A stretch of DNA of 64,000 nucleotides from Pinus tabuliformis. Taxonomy: Eukaryota; Streptophyta; Pinopsida; Pinales; Pinaceae. Numbering within the stretch: the first letter of the stretch is position 1; each line of letters opens with the position of its first letter. The position numbers were made by a program, and so were the translations under genes. The stretch spans positions 1,074,587,369 to 1,074,651,368 of the forward strand of contig CM062820.1 of NCBI GenBank assembly GCA_031772625.1, written 5' to 3'. Positions 54,656 through 64,000 of the stretch are shown here, one piece after another. The notes below the pieces were generated by a model that was given only the letters and a program-made list of their open reading frames with translations, ran no database searches and was not told the origin of the DNA.

Positions 54656-55875
54656 TCACTGGTGGTGCTCTCTATACGACACCACTGCACGGGCTACCTT
54701 ACACAAAAACCTCCTAAACGGTCCAGGGACTGCGACTACATAGCGCTGAAGTCTGATAGGAATATCATCTATGGTAGTCTCAGGTATATCCACCGTCAGA
54801 CGCTCTAGATCCTGCTCCAACTCAGCTAGTGACTCTGCAGCCGCGTCCTGTGGGGCCGGTACCGGTGCAACTGGATGTCTCCTCTCAAAAGGCCGGAGGT
54901 TGGCTGGGCGCTGTGGACCAACATCTGCATTTTGAAAATTTTTACTGTCAGTTTTGAGACGATATATATAAAAAACAAAAAAATATATATAATTTGAAAA
55001 CTTGTGAAAAATAAAGTACCTCTGTCGTCCCATTGTTCTCCCTGTGGAAGAACCATGTCCGGATCACCTCGAAAATCTACTCCGGCATACGGAAAGTCCT
55101 GGATCGAAAAAACCTGGTCCTCTAACCAGTGAAAATAACTATCAGGGAATCGAACAACCGCCGCGCCCTCGTCAGGATGCCGGGCCATCACCGTAACCCA
55201 TCGTATCAGCTTTGGCTCCCGAGGACCCAAGATATCAACAGTGAGTTGCTGAGGGATCAGCATCGGAACTCTCTCTAAGGCAAAGCTCACAACTAGAGGC
55301 CCATATCCAAAGGTCTTCAGTTGTCCGTTCTTTGCCCTAGTCAGTTGGCCCTTCATATTGGCCGACACAGCATCACACCAGTTGAAAATGGTGCCTTGGA
55401 AACAGTCAATCGCCATCCGCATTTGGGACCCGGTGGCAATATGTAAAGCGGCTGCACCGCAAATTCTGGTAACCGTGAAAGCTATAACCTTGAGTTCACG
55501 CAGAGAGATGTGTTTGATTTCTACGCCTTTCGCATGGTGTGCATTGGGTATGCACCAATCTGCCCGGAGACTAGCAAGGGATTGGCCACCCGGCCTAGTC
55601 CCGGCTAGATTGAGTTGCTCGCCCCTATTTGGCAAGCCAGTGAGAAAGTATATGTCAGAGGGCTCTATCTCGAGCTGGTGCCCTCCGATGTAAAAGCATT
55701 GCTCATGAATGTTCCATCTCTCAACCAGCCACTCCAAGAATCTCACCTGAGCCCTCATGCCAGGTATGGCCCAGTATTTATATAGTCCGCATGCTTTTAG
55801 GGCATCAATGGAAGGTTGATGATTAATTGCGGCTAAATCAACGTCCTCGTGCTCTCTTTCTCTCCAATCCAACAT
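54656..55875 (-). CDS. Antisense spliced gene of element E: plant-mobile-domain-like protein, 374 residues
   Basis: On the strand opposite gag-pol. Exon 1 runs from the ATG at 55875 to 55020, the intron is 55019-54925 (95 bp, GT...AG, very AT-rich, ending TTTTCAAAATGCAG), and exon 2 runs from 54924 to the TGA at 54656. The exons total 1125 nt, divisible by three, and the junction codon is G|AT. The protein starts MLDWRERE, then has FLEWLVERWNIHEQCFYIGG and LEIEPSDIYFLTGLPNRGEQ, matching the pattern of plant mobile domains (W..., helix, SD or ED, LLGLP.xGE). Exon 2 is proline-rich, then charged. Unspliced reading would give an out-of-character hydrophobic tail. Antisense genes between integrase and the 3' LTR are known in a few Tat-type elements such as Grande. 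Function is unknown. The domain match is by eye. Confidence 0.65.
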
Positions 55876-58098
55876 GGTGAGTGCCCTACACACCAAGAAA
55901 CAAAGATTAGAATTAGTTTGGGAAAATTCAGATGGTTCTTTTTGGGGTTTGGGGTTTCAAATTCCGCCTTTCGCGGGGGACGCACCCCGCGTTTAGGACA
56001 CAGAGCGTCGGGACGCAGCTGGCCTGAAGGTGGGCTGCGTCCCCCGACCTTTTTCCTGTGTGGGAAAAATTCGGGGGACGCAGGTCACCCTTAGGGCACC
56101 TGCGTACCCCGCAGAGCGATTTTTGAAACCCAAAACCCCCCAAAAATCAAAACTAAAACCTAAAACAAACTTTTAATCGGATGAAATTGAAGAGGAGGAT
56201 GTTGTGAAATACCTGGAAGAGACGGCGTTCGATTCTGACGGTCGGATTCTCCGCAGCGACCACGGGAAGTTTCTTGCCAAAAGCCCTTTTTTCAACCTCA
56301 ACAGTAAAATGGTAAAAATGACATGGTAAAAAGTCTTTTTATAGGTTTTTTGGATGAATGAATGCTAGGTTTGTTCATTTTTCACCATGGAAGGATATTT
56401 TTCAATGTATTTTTGCCTATCTTAAACAGGTATGAGTAATGTGTCGTTTTTGTGCAGGACAAAGGGATTTAGAGGGAAAATTGTCATTTTTCACGAACCA
56501 AAATATCAGAGTCATCTTTTAAGCCCTTTTCTGACTCCTAAAATATGAAAAGATTGCCGAGCGTTTCTTTTACACTCGTTAAAACGAAATTAAAAGACGG
56601 TCCCCTTATAGCCCTTTTCTGACCGTAAAAACAGGAAAAGATTGCCGGGTTTTTGTCGTTTCAAACTCGATACTGGAAATAAAACGACGTGTCCTTGATC
56701 GCTTTTTACTTTTCAGGTCAGTGGCACTAATTATGAAAGTACTCCTTGGTCGCAAGATCAAGCGGTTCCCCCAGGTATTATTTTATACTTTTCGGCTTGA
56801 GGGACGCAAATCTACGAAAAAGTTCAACTTGGAGTCTTCTTAAGTTTTTCAGACTCTCTAAAATTGAAAAACGCCGAGTTTCTCCTATACTGGGCTCGTT
56901 AAACATTTCACAGTAAAGGACCTGTTCAATTACAAACAGGAACGAACCACTCCTTCCTAGGGTTCGAATCAAAACTAGGTTGGACTCATCCGAAGGATGA
57001 GCTTATAATCAAGCATATGTTATCCTCCTCAAGCTTGTTAAAAATAAAGAGGTACTTGCCAGAAATGGTGGGGGAAAAGAGAGAAGAATGAGCCTATTTG
57101 TTATCTTTTGTCTCAGAAGAAACTTTATTACCACTCTTGAACACGACACTTTTCATTCACCTGGGTTGGGAAATCTTTTACCTCACAGTTGATCAAACCA
57201 CTTTGAAAGTCTTCAGCCGGGTTCCGGGGATTAACTTTGAGTTATTCATCACCAAGCCATCTGTCGTGTCGTTATGTGTTCAAGAGGTCTGCAAGCAAAA
57301 CTTTCATCTGCAAAATACTTGTCATCCATTTGACCATCCCTGAGTCAGTCCTTACAGCAACATTTCTTCAACTTGAACAATGATTTCGTGTTGTGGGCTT
57401 GCCTGCAACGGGTCGCTTTCTATCGACATCAGCACATTATCTAGAGAGATGACTTAGAAATCGTCAGTACCTTGAAGTCTGCATGCATCAATGGCAGGTT
57501 TCTCGCCTTTGACGTCAGTTTACATCATTGACTTTCGATCGAAGGATTCCGTGAAATGTTCGACATCAACTCATTCATTCACATCTCATGGATTGTATTG
57601 GGTACTTTGAGAACCATTGACATTACTGGTGGTCTCTCTCACACTTGTTAACAGTTTACATCATCGACTGGTAATCAAGTGGTTTCTACCATGTTCGACA
57701 TCAACTCATTTATTCGCATGGCTAGAATCGTACCAATTCGGGAAGCGAAAATGAAGACCCTGGATCTAGTTTCCACCATCCAGGCTGCGAGGAGTTTTGT
57801 ATTCATTATCTAAGTAGACTAATCATAAACAGATGGCTGCGCCCATACTGTGTCTACAAAAGTCTATGATTATGATGTACTGCAAGATCATTCCTGTATC
57901 AGAGTAGTTAGTCTGTTAGTTAAAGTTTTGATCTGAGTATGGGAATGCCTACCTCAGTGATGATATAATCTTATACATGTATTTTGTGTTGAAAATTGCA
58001 GGTTCTGACCAGGCTCTCCATGAGATAATCCTTGAAATGATAAAGCGCTTCACCCTTCCTAGATAATACAAAACCCTAATCTATTACAGGCTTCGCAC
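55876..58098. other. 3' non-coding region of element E with CpG block and degenerate tandem repeats
   Basis: No supported frame. A CpG-rich block at 55970-56125, about 100-250 bp upstream of the antisense ATG, repeats GGGACGCA/TGCGTCCC words on both strands and could be the antisense promoter. Further on, AGCCCTTTTCTGAC...GAAAAGATTGCCG-type units recur with a period of roughly 105 bp (56515-56690, weaker near 56830-56920). A unit GTTTACATCAT...CGACATCAACTCATT recurs at 57520 and 57655. Tandem repeats in this region are common in Tat-lineage elements. Confidence 0.6.
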
Positions 58099-58112
58099 TT
58101 TAGGGGGCAATC
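58099..58112 (+). other. Polypurine tract of element E
   Basis: TTTAGGGGGCAATC directly precedes the 3' LTR, the G-rich tract usual for Tat-type elements. Confidence 0.75.
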
Positions 58113-59163
58113 TGTTACACTAAAAAATGTCACCATGACTATTTACAGTTAGTATGGCTCTATCAACAGTCATGCTATCCTCTTAGGCAAGTCTTATGCC
58201 TCTGCTCTCCATGTCAAACTCAAAAAGAGAGAAAGTCTTTATAAATGTATTTATCTCTGGGTACGCAGGTTCTCTCAACCTTACCTGTGGGTACGCACCC
58301 AATGTTCACAAAAGCTGCGTCCTTGGACGCTCTGTATGTAAAGGGGCAGGTGCGTCCCCCTGTAAAGGTCAAAATGCGCAAGTTTCATCTTTAAAAAGTT
58401 ACTTGTGGTCATTTCTAGAGCATTCTAGAAGGTTGTTCGACGTGTATTGAGCGCCTCCAGATGGTTCATGTACCCCTACCAAAGAGGAACTTATCCCATC
58501 AATAAGGGAGCTATCCCATCCAAAGAGGGGATTATCCCATTGATGGTGGACCTGATTAACTTCCTCTTGAGCACTATAAATACAGGCATTGGGCCAGAAG
58601 GAGGGGAGGTTGGAAGCTAAACATTTCTAAGGGTAGATGCTGCAGGAATTAGGACTCCCATTTAGAAGCTTGTGAGGAGAGATTGCCATCTTTTCTTGTT
58701 CTATTTGGAAGTGGGTGAGCTTTGTCAAAGTAAAGGAGAACTCTTGATGGACCCTGGGAGGGACTTGCACAACACCAAGGCTCAGGTTGTATTTGTTCCT
58801 TTTGTTACCTATTAATGAAAATGAGTCCATTCTTCTCAATAACTTGTTATTTATGAGTTGTTTCATGTACTCCTTGGTCTATGTGTTAAATATGTTTTAT
58901 TCTATGAGATTATCAAGTGCTATTTAATCGTTTGATTGTTAGTGGATGCAGGTTTCAAAGTGAAGGAGGAGCTCATTCGGATCAGCGAAACTGGACTGCT
59001 ACAACAGCGTTGGACTACAGGTAGGATCTAAACACTTGATTTCTTATATAGTAAATGCATGTTTAGAGAAGGATTGTTCTTGTTTGTCTTGTTTGTCACT
59101 AGAGAGTCTTAGGCTCCTAGGGAGGTTGGTTGTGTCCGCACAATCGACTCTTTCCGCCTGACA
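58113..59163 (+). repeat. 3' LTR of element E, 1051 bp
   Basis: Pairs with 43712-44754. The 8-bp net length difference is a duplicated CTTGTTTGT unit near 59080 minus one base near 58216. Confidence 0.95.
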
Positions 59164-59168
59164 GCTAG

Positions 59169-59299
59169 TAGTCCCGGTTTTAGGATCTAGGGGAAAATAT
59201 CTATGTATATGTGTTTTATGTGTTATGCTCTCGCATTGTTTATTTTCTTTGTTTTAGAATTCGTATTCAAGTAATTTTTGTACCGGGTTAAAACCTACA
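59169..59299 (+). repeat. 3' LTR of element D, right part
   Basis: Follows the duplicated GCTAG and aligns with the last 130 bp of the D 5' LTR (GGATCTAGGGGAAAAT, TATGTGTTTTATGTGTTATG), ending AACCTACA. Confidence 0.88.
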
Positions 59300-59990
59300 C
59301 TTCTAAGCTCATCTTTCGCAATTTGTAAATTTCATGTTTTAAGGCATTGTTTTACAGAGCATTTTTTGGGAAGTTGAGGAAGAATTGAGAGACACTAAGA
59401 GAGGTTTATCTTCAAAAAAATATCTTCTACAATAAATTCCTTCATGTTTTACACAGGTATTACTGTTTGGGAGATATACCAAAAACATTTTCCCATTGTA
59501 CAGACACTACACAGTTGTTGTGCAACTGTTGCACACAGGTCTTCACGAGTTTTTGGAAGGTGCCAACTATCAAAGACTGAGTGGAATGAGGTGCTAATGA
59601 GTTTGGATCTAGGTCATACAACCATTCATCAGCCAAGGTTTGATTTTGTGGAGACGTATGCCAACAGGGCATCATACCTAGTTGCTACGCAGTGTAGGGC
59701 TTTATTGTTGTTTCCTCTTTTATTTTATGTAAAATGTATGGTCGATGTTTCTGAAGACTAGACTTTGGATAACTACCATGACAACATAATATGATAAATA
59801 TTTGTCAAGCTTCTCTTGTTTTTTGTTTTTCTATTAAAGAAAAACTAAGAAGTGTGTTAAATTTATTGTTTTGTTTTCAATCCGATCCACTTAATGGATA
59901 AGAGATGCTTTATATCGGAACATAATGTTAAAATATTTTATGGCTATTTAATGCCAAATTTTGGAAGTTATAAAGGGTTGGACAGTATTG
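59300..59990 (+). repeat. LTR3 of family A, right part, truncated
   Basis: It resumes LTR3 and aligns with LTR1 from about 7580 to 8258, then departs near 59990 (GACAGTATT). The last roughly 660 bp of the LTR are missing, so the outer target duplication of the family A array cannot be checked. Confidence 0.8.
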
Positions 59991-60240
59991 GTATCCTAAA
60001 ATGCCCTATTTTCTACCCCATTTCCATCAATATCAACCTCTATTTTACCTTAATACAACACCCTTCTTTCCTGCACTAGTACAAGATGGTTACCCTTTTC
60101 CTGCACATGCTCATAGTTTACATTAAGATTTTCTACAGCACGTTATTAATATTTTTATGTAGATTTCATGTTATTTACATATTCTTGCAACTCATATTGA
60201 TTTCCTAGAAGTAATCATGGAACATAGTGTTAATAATGTA
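59991..60240. other. Unassigned 250 bp between LTR3 and element G
   Basis: AT-rich, no frame. The word TTTCCTGCA occurs twice near 60068 and 60097 and again inside the next LTR, so part of this may belong to element G. Confidence 0.4.
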
Positions 60241-62032
60241 TGAGTTGACTAGTGCAGGAAGATTCCTGCACCGCCACTGTCTGAGATTCTGAGAGCTATC
60301 TTCCATGAGGACGAATCTCGATCTTCGACTCTGAGTTTAACCGCTGATAAATTGAAGTAGGTGGCACGCATCCAAGGATTTTTCTCCAAAGATAGATCAT
60401 CGCCCAACCAAGCTTGTTTTGTAATAACCATTGGCCAAGATTGTAATTTTGTTTCTAAGTCTGTTTGGCCGAGAGGCTTGAACGACAATTATCTGTAATT
60501 TGTGTAAACAGCTTAGAGTCGAAGGATATATATGGTGTAAATTGTAGATAGGAAAAGGGAGAAAGCCATTGGTTATTATTTTGGTTTATGTAATCTGGTT
60601 ATCGCCTCGTTATGGGGCTAGACTGCTTTGTAATGTAATTTGTCGAATCAAATAAATGCAAGAGGATCATTATGGTTTGCACACACAGTGTGTAATTTCA
60701 TCTTTGATGTGTTATTTGAAGTGCTAATCGATTTCATTCCTTAGAAGGGAAATGAGCTAGTTGGCCACAACCCAGCCAACCCAGCGCGTTGACCCCTCTC
60801 ACTTTTGTTATTTGAGAAGACGGTGTGTTTATTTCGTAGCAGCTATGTGATGAAATAGTTTAATCGTTAATCTTTGAGTTTTGAATTAAATTATCTTCTG
60901 TAGCCTATGTGTGGAATGGATCCCTAGTTTTTAGAGCATTTGTGTTCATTTCTATTTATAAGATACCTTTTACTCATTTACTTTATTCTTGCTTTCTATT
61001 TTAATTCATTTTCGAAGCAGATCATGCGAGGAACTCTTTCCTTCACCAGTGCGTGTTGTTGCTTACACCGTGCTCAGTCATTCGTTCTAGCAAACATTAA
61101 ATCACTCACCTGCATTTTATTTCCCATTATTTCACAAGTTAATGAATCAATAAATCAAGTAACTATTTTGGTATTAAAAGTTCATCTATAAAAATATCTA
61201 GAAGCAGTTATATTAACTACCAAATTATATTTGCAAAGAATATCATTATTGTGGGTAACTACCAAAACTGGTTGACACATGCAAAGCACTTTGGCTATTG
61301 ATTGATTCTTTTGTAAGTGTTTTATCTCATGAATTTTATTTCCTTTATGAATTTTAATGGGTTGAAGCATTTTCTTTCTTGCAGCTAGTTAATTCAGAAT
61401 TTCATTACAGTTGCAATTCCTTTTCAGCATATCTTTTCAACTTTCGAAAGTAAACTGAAAATTGAGTAAAGGGAACCCTACTTTGGGGCAAGAGCAAGAC
61501 TCTTGACACCAAAACAGAGTGCTCCAAGCCCTGAGGCTTAGAGAACCTTGACTCAGACATAAGTATTCAGTAAGGAAGATTGAATATAATCTTACACAGA
61601 AATATTGTACCTGCACTAATGCAAGCAAGATTGCAACTGTGCAAGGATGGGTTATTTGTGTGGGAGAAAGAATAGAAGAAAGGTAGAACTCTACAAGGGC
61701 ACACTTGTCAGACTGCTTATCATCCATATGGAGATTAACATAATGTTTCATTCAACATTTAAGATTGTTTCTGTTGTGTGGAATTTCTTTACTTGATTTA
61801 CTTGCAAATTGTCTTTTACATTCCAGCACTAGATTTTCCTTGGTGTAAATTGCCTTTCCAATTGTTTTCTATCTGATTCTACAAAACATTCCCTTCAAGA
61901 AGTAGGATTAGAAATAGGAAAAGTTCATACCATTTCTGGCATTTCCTGTGCTTCATCTCTAAGTTTATGAAACCCTTGGGTTGACAATTAAGTGTTGACG
62001 AGTTTGCTCAAGTGCAATTCCTGCACTCAACA
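60241..62032 (+). repeat. Putative 5' LTR of element G, start approximate
   Basis: The right end is firm: CTGCACTCAACA followed after three bases by a primer site. The left end is uncertain; TGAGTTGACTAGTGCAGGAA at 60241 (or TGTTAATAATG at 60228) echoes the inverted end TGTTGAGTGCAGGAA. Plant-type terminator words (AATCAAATAAATGC near 60650) fit an LTR. Minus-strand frames inside (for example 61437-61751) are not supported. Confidence 0.5.
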
Positions 62033-62035
62033 TTT

Positions 62036-62053
62036 TGGCATCGTTTCCAAGGA
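62036..62053 (+). other. Primer binding site of element G (diverged tRNA-Asp type)
   Basis: TGGCATCGTTTCCAAGGA resembles TGGCGCCGTTGCCGGGGA with four or five differences. Confidence 0.6.
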
Positions 62054-62389
62054 GGCGATTTGAATTGGTAAGAATTTTCCATTTTTTGCAATAGGGGTAA
62101 GTATGCTATCATTTTTTTCGTAGTGTGCTTCTATTGTTTGAAGGAGTTCATAGGTGCTGATTTATTTCTAAAACTTGCAGCTTTTACTTTTTGAATTTTG
62201 TTTGTCAGTTTTTCTGAAATGAATGCCTAAAAGAGGTAGGGGTATGAAGCCCAGTAGGGGCCAATGAAACACTAAAAAATTCGACACAAAACTCATATTG
62301 GGCCTTCTTTTGCAAGAAAAAATTCCAAACAAACTCATACTCATCACACAAGGACAATCCAGCTAAGCTCGGGTAGCAGTAGTTCAGGT

Positions 62390-63484
62390 GTGACACAACC
62401 CATAAAGGGGAAGAAGAGGACTGTTGGAATCCACAGTCAACCTTCTCGGCCTGTTGAGAGCAGTTCATGTGGAAGAACAACAGTGGCAGATATGGAAGAC
62501 CATGCAGAAGGAAGTGGCGAAAATCAGGTAAATGAGGAACAGTCTACTTTCAAATTCCCTATTTTGAATCCTAATATACAAGCACAACTGAAAAATATTT
62601 CACCATCAACTCTTCCTCATTTCTATTGTAAGGTACACGAAGCTCCAGACTCTTTCTTATTCGAGTTCGATATGTTTTGTAGAGGTTATGATTACTTATC
62701 TGATGTCGAGAAGTTAGAGTTGTTTCCTGTAACTCTCAAGGAAGCAGCACTCCGCTGGTTCATGGGACTAGGAGGAAACACTATAAATTCTTGGGAGAAA
62801 ATGAAGAAAGTGTTTTTATCAAAATATCAAGAATAATGTAAAACTAGAGATATCCAAGATGAAATATTTACTATTGTGCAAAATGATGATGAAATGATAG
62901 AGGACTATTTGGAGAGATTCATGTATATTCTCCAAAGGTCAAAGCACAAATTTGATATAAGTACTATTAGAACCTTGTTCTTATGTGGACTTACTAATGA
63001 TTCTAGGAATAATCTAAATATGTTAGGACAAGGGGATATTGCTCAAAAACCTTTTGATCAGATCTGTGACTTGTGCCGGAAATCCTTGAGGAACCAATAT
63101 AGATCCTGTAAAGGAATTCAGAATAAAAATAGGAAAACTGAATCTATTGATGCTATGATTATTGGATTAGAAAACAAACTGGACAATATGAAAATTGAAA
63201 TAATGAGTACTATTAGTAAACAAATAGACTCTTTGAAGTTTCAGCAAAAACTTGTAGAAGAGCAAGAAACATTGTCTATTTTCTGTTCAAGATGTAGAAG
63301 AAAGCTTCCCCTAAGAGAATGTCCTCTAGATATTAATGAGACTAATAAATGTGAAATTTGTGCAGATAACCATGCCACGGAAAAATGTCCCTCCCTACTT
63401 GGGCTGAAAGCTGTATTCAAAGGGGGACAACCTAAAGTTGAATCATTACATGCAATTGGAGCACGAAGAATTGGCCTCAGGTAA
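62390..63484 (+). pseudogene. gag: Ty3-type gag of element G, one in-frame stop
   Basis: The first part (ATG at 62390, stop TAA at 62834) has PILNPNIQAQLKNISPSTLPHFYCK, then FLFEFDMFCRGYDY and LKEAALRWFMGLGGNTINSW, the Ty3 Gag core with the LxxxAxxWFxxL signature. The frame continues after the single stop with DEMIEDYLERFMYILQRSKH and a coiled-coil-like stretch. Two cysteine motifs end it: CSRCRRKLPLREC and CEICADNHATEKC, the second close to a CX2CX3HX4C knuckle. Apart from the stop the gag is open over 1.1 kb, so G is younger than A or B. Confidence 0.85.
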
Positions 63485-64000
63485 GTGCAGGTATGGTTCC
63501 TGAACCTCGACCACACTTTTTTGGTTATAATGCACACTCATATTCCTATCCTAACACTTGTCACTCTCGACATTGGCACCATGGGAATCAATATCAATAT
63601 GGACAACCCTCCCGATAATGGCAACAAGGATGGAAAGGGCCAAACCATTCACATAATTCCTATCATGTACCGATGCAATCATATCCTCCTACATATGCAC
63701 CTTACCCAATGCCTCAAACATCATTATCTCAGCTGAGTCAACCTATGCCACCAGTACCTTTACCTCCACCATTTCGACCTTCTTAGCTGCCTACTCAACC
63801 TTTACCCAATCTTAATAATAAAGCAGTACAAATGATCCATTCTATGACCCCACTTTCTTCATCCAGATTTCAGACTAAACCAGTTGGAGTCAATGATCTC
63901 CAATTGAGATTAGGGAAAGTGTTAACCTCAAAAAATCAAAAGCATCCCATCGTGATTATCGATGAGAAAGGACAGGAGGAAACTCTTTAGCATTCTGGGA
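63485..64000 (+). pseudogene. Gag-to-protease linker of element G, cut by the window edge
   Basis: Past the gag stop the same region reads, in one frame with a few stops, as a proline/glutamine/tyrosine-rich linker (PHFFGYNAHSYSYP ... QPMPPVPLPPPFRP) and then VNDLQLRLGKVLTSKNQ toward the protease. The rest of the element lies outside the window. Confidence 0.55.

Larger units (their letters stand above)
43712..59163 (+). mobile_element. Element E: young Tat-type Ty3/gypsy retrotransposon, 15.45 kb
   Basis: LTRs 43712-44754 and 58113-59163 with TGTTACAC...CTGACA ends are flanked by GCTAG at 43707-43711 and 59164-59168. Counted by eye the LTRs differ at about 14 bases plus a 9-bp tandem expansion and a 1-bp indel. 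A long leader is followed by gag-protease, RT-RNase H and integrase frames, a separate archaeal-type RNase H, an antisense spliced gene and a long 3' untranslated region. Except for the frame change between RT-RNase H and integrase, every sense frame is intact. It is the youngest layer of the nest and may still be expressed. Confidence 0.95.
31107..59299 (+). mobile_element. Element D: Ty1/copia retrotransposon, split by F and E
   Basis: Without its two nested elements D is about 4.9 kb: 5' LTR, gag, protease, integrase, RT, RNase H, 3' LTR, in copia order. The 5' LTR is 31107-31513 and the 3' LTR is 43410-43711 plus 59169-59299. The host LTR3 continues across it. Flanking bases CTTTA (31102-31106) and CTTCT (59300-59304) match at three of five positions, a decayed target duplication. 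All coding parts are mutated. Confidence 0.88.

Noticed and set aside
54826-55033. Hydrophobic, membrane-like C-terminal tail of the antisense protein when read without splicing
   Set aside because: It is the translation of an AT-rich segment bounded by GT and AG. Removing it gives an in-frame junction with the downstream proline-rich exon.
60940-61751. Frames at 60940-61191 and 61437-61751
   Set aside because: AT-rich chance frames inside the putative LTR of element G, with no motif or repeat support.

Overview
The window looks like intergenic DNA from a very large plant nuclear genome. I found no host gene, tRNA or rRNA in 64 kb. Nearly everything is LTR retrotransposon, mostly Ty3/gypsy of the Tat/Athila side plus two Ty1/copia elements, and most of it is decayed and nested. 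The repeat content, very long LTRs, slow-decay nesting and second RNase H domains suit a gymnosperm such as a conifer. That assignment is an inference from style only.

Layout. 1-3806: AT-rich DNA, then a minus-strand copia remnant H (broken gag, PBS, 916-bp LTR). 5137 to about 59990: one old host layer, a gag-only Ty3-type family (family A) in the order LTR1-internal1-LTR2-internal2-LTR3, sharing the middle LTR. Everything else in that span is nested in it. LTR1 carries a roughly 350-bp insertion that itself holds a poly(A) retroposon (5921-7224). LTR2 carries element B (10980-26305, target duplication CCCCC) and a solo LTR (27307-27848, GTGAT). LTR3 carries copia element D (31107-59299). D is split by minus-strand chromovirus-like element F (32443-40251, GTACT) in its protease region and by young Tat-type element E (43712-59163, GCTAG) in its 3' LTR. 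A further Ty3 element G starts near 60.2 kb and runs off the right edge.

Element E is the best preserved. Its 1.04/1.05-kb LTRs differ at about 14 positions by eye count. It keeps a 1357-codon gag-protease frame, an RT-RNase H frame, an integrase with an intact DD35E triad, and a separate archaeal-type RNase H downstream of integrase. On the opposite strand it carries a gene that reads as two exons with an in-frame 95-bp GT-AG intron and encodes a plant-mobile-domain-like protein. Element B is heavily mutated but also unusual. Its second RNase H lies before the RT, and its 4.3-kb LTRs each contain a reading frame for a protein with a plant-mobile-domain-like N-terminal pattern and a coiled-coil tail.

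How they may work together: family A lacks pol but shares with B the terminal TGTTAG, the tRNA-Asp-type primer site and a recognisable pre-3'-LTR block. A may therefore have been mobilised by a B-like partner. The recurring themes most worth following are relocated second RNase H domains and accessory mobile-domain-like proteins carried in unusual places (inside an LTR, or antisense and spliced).
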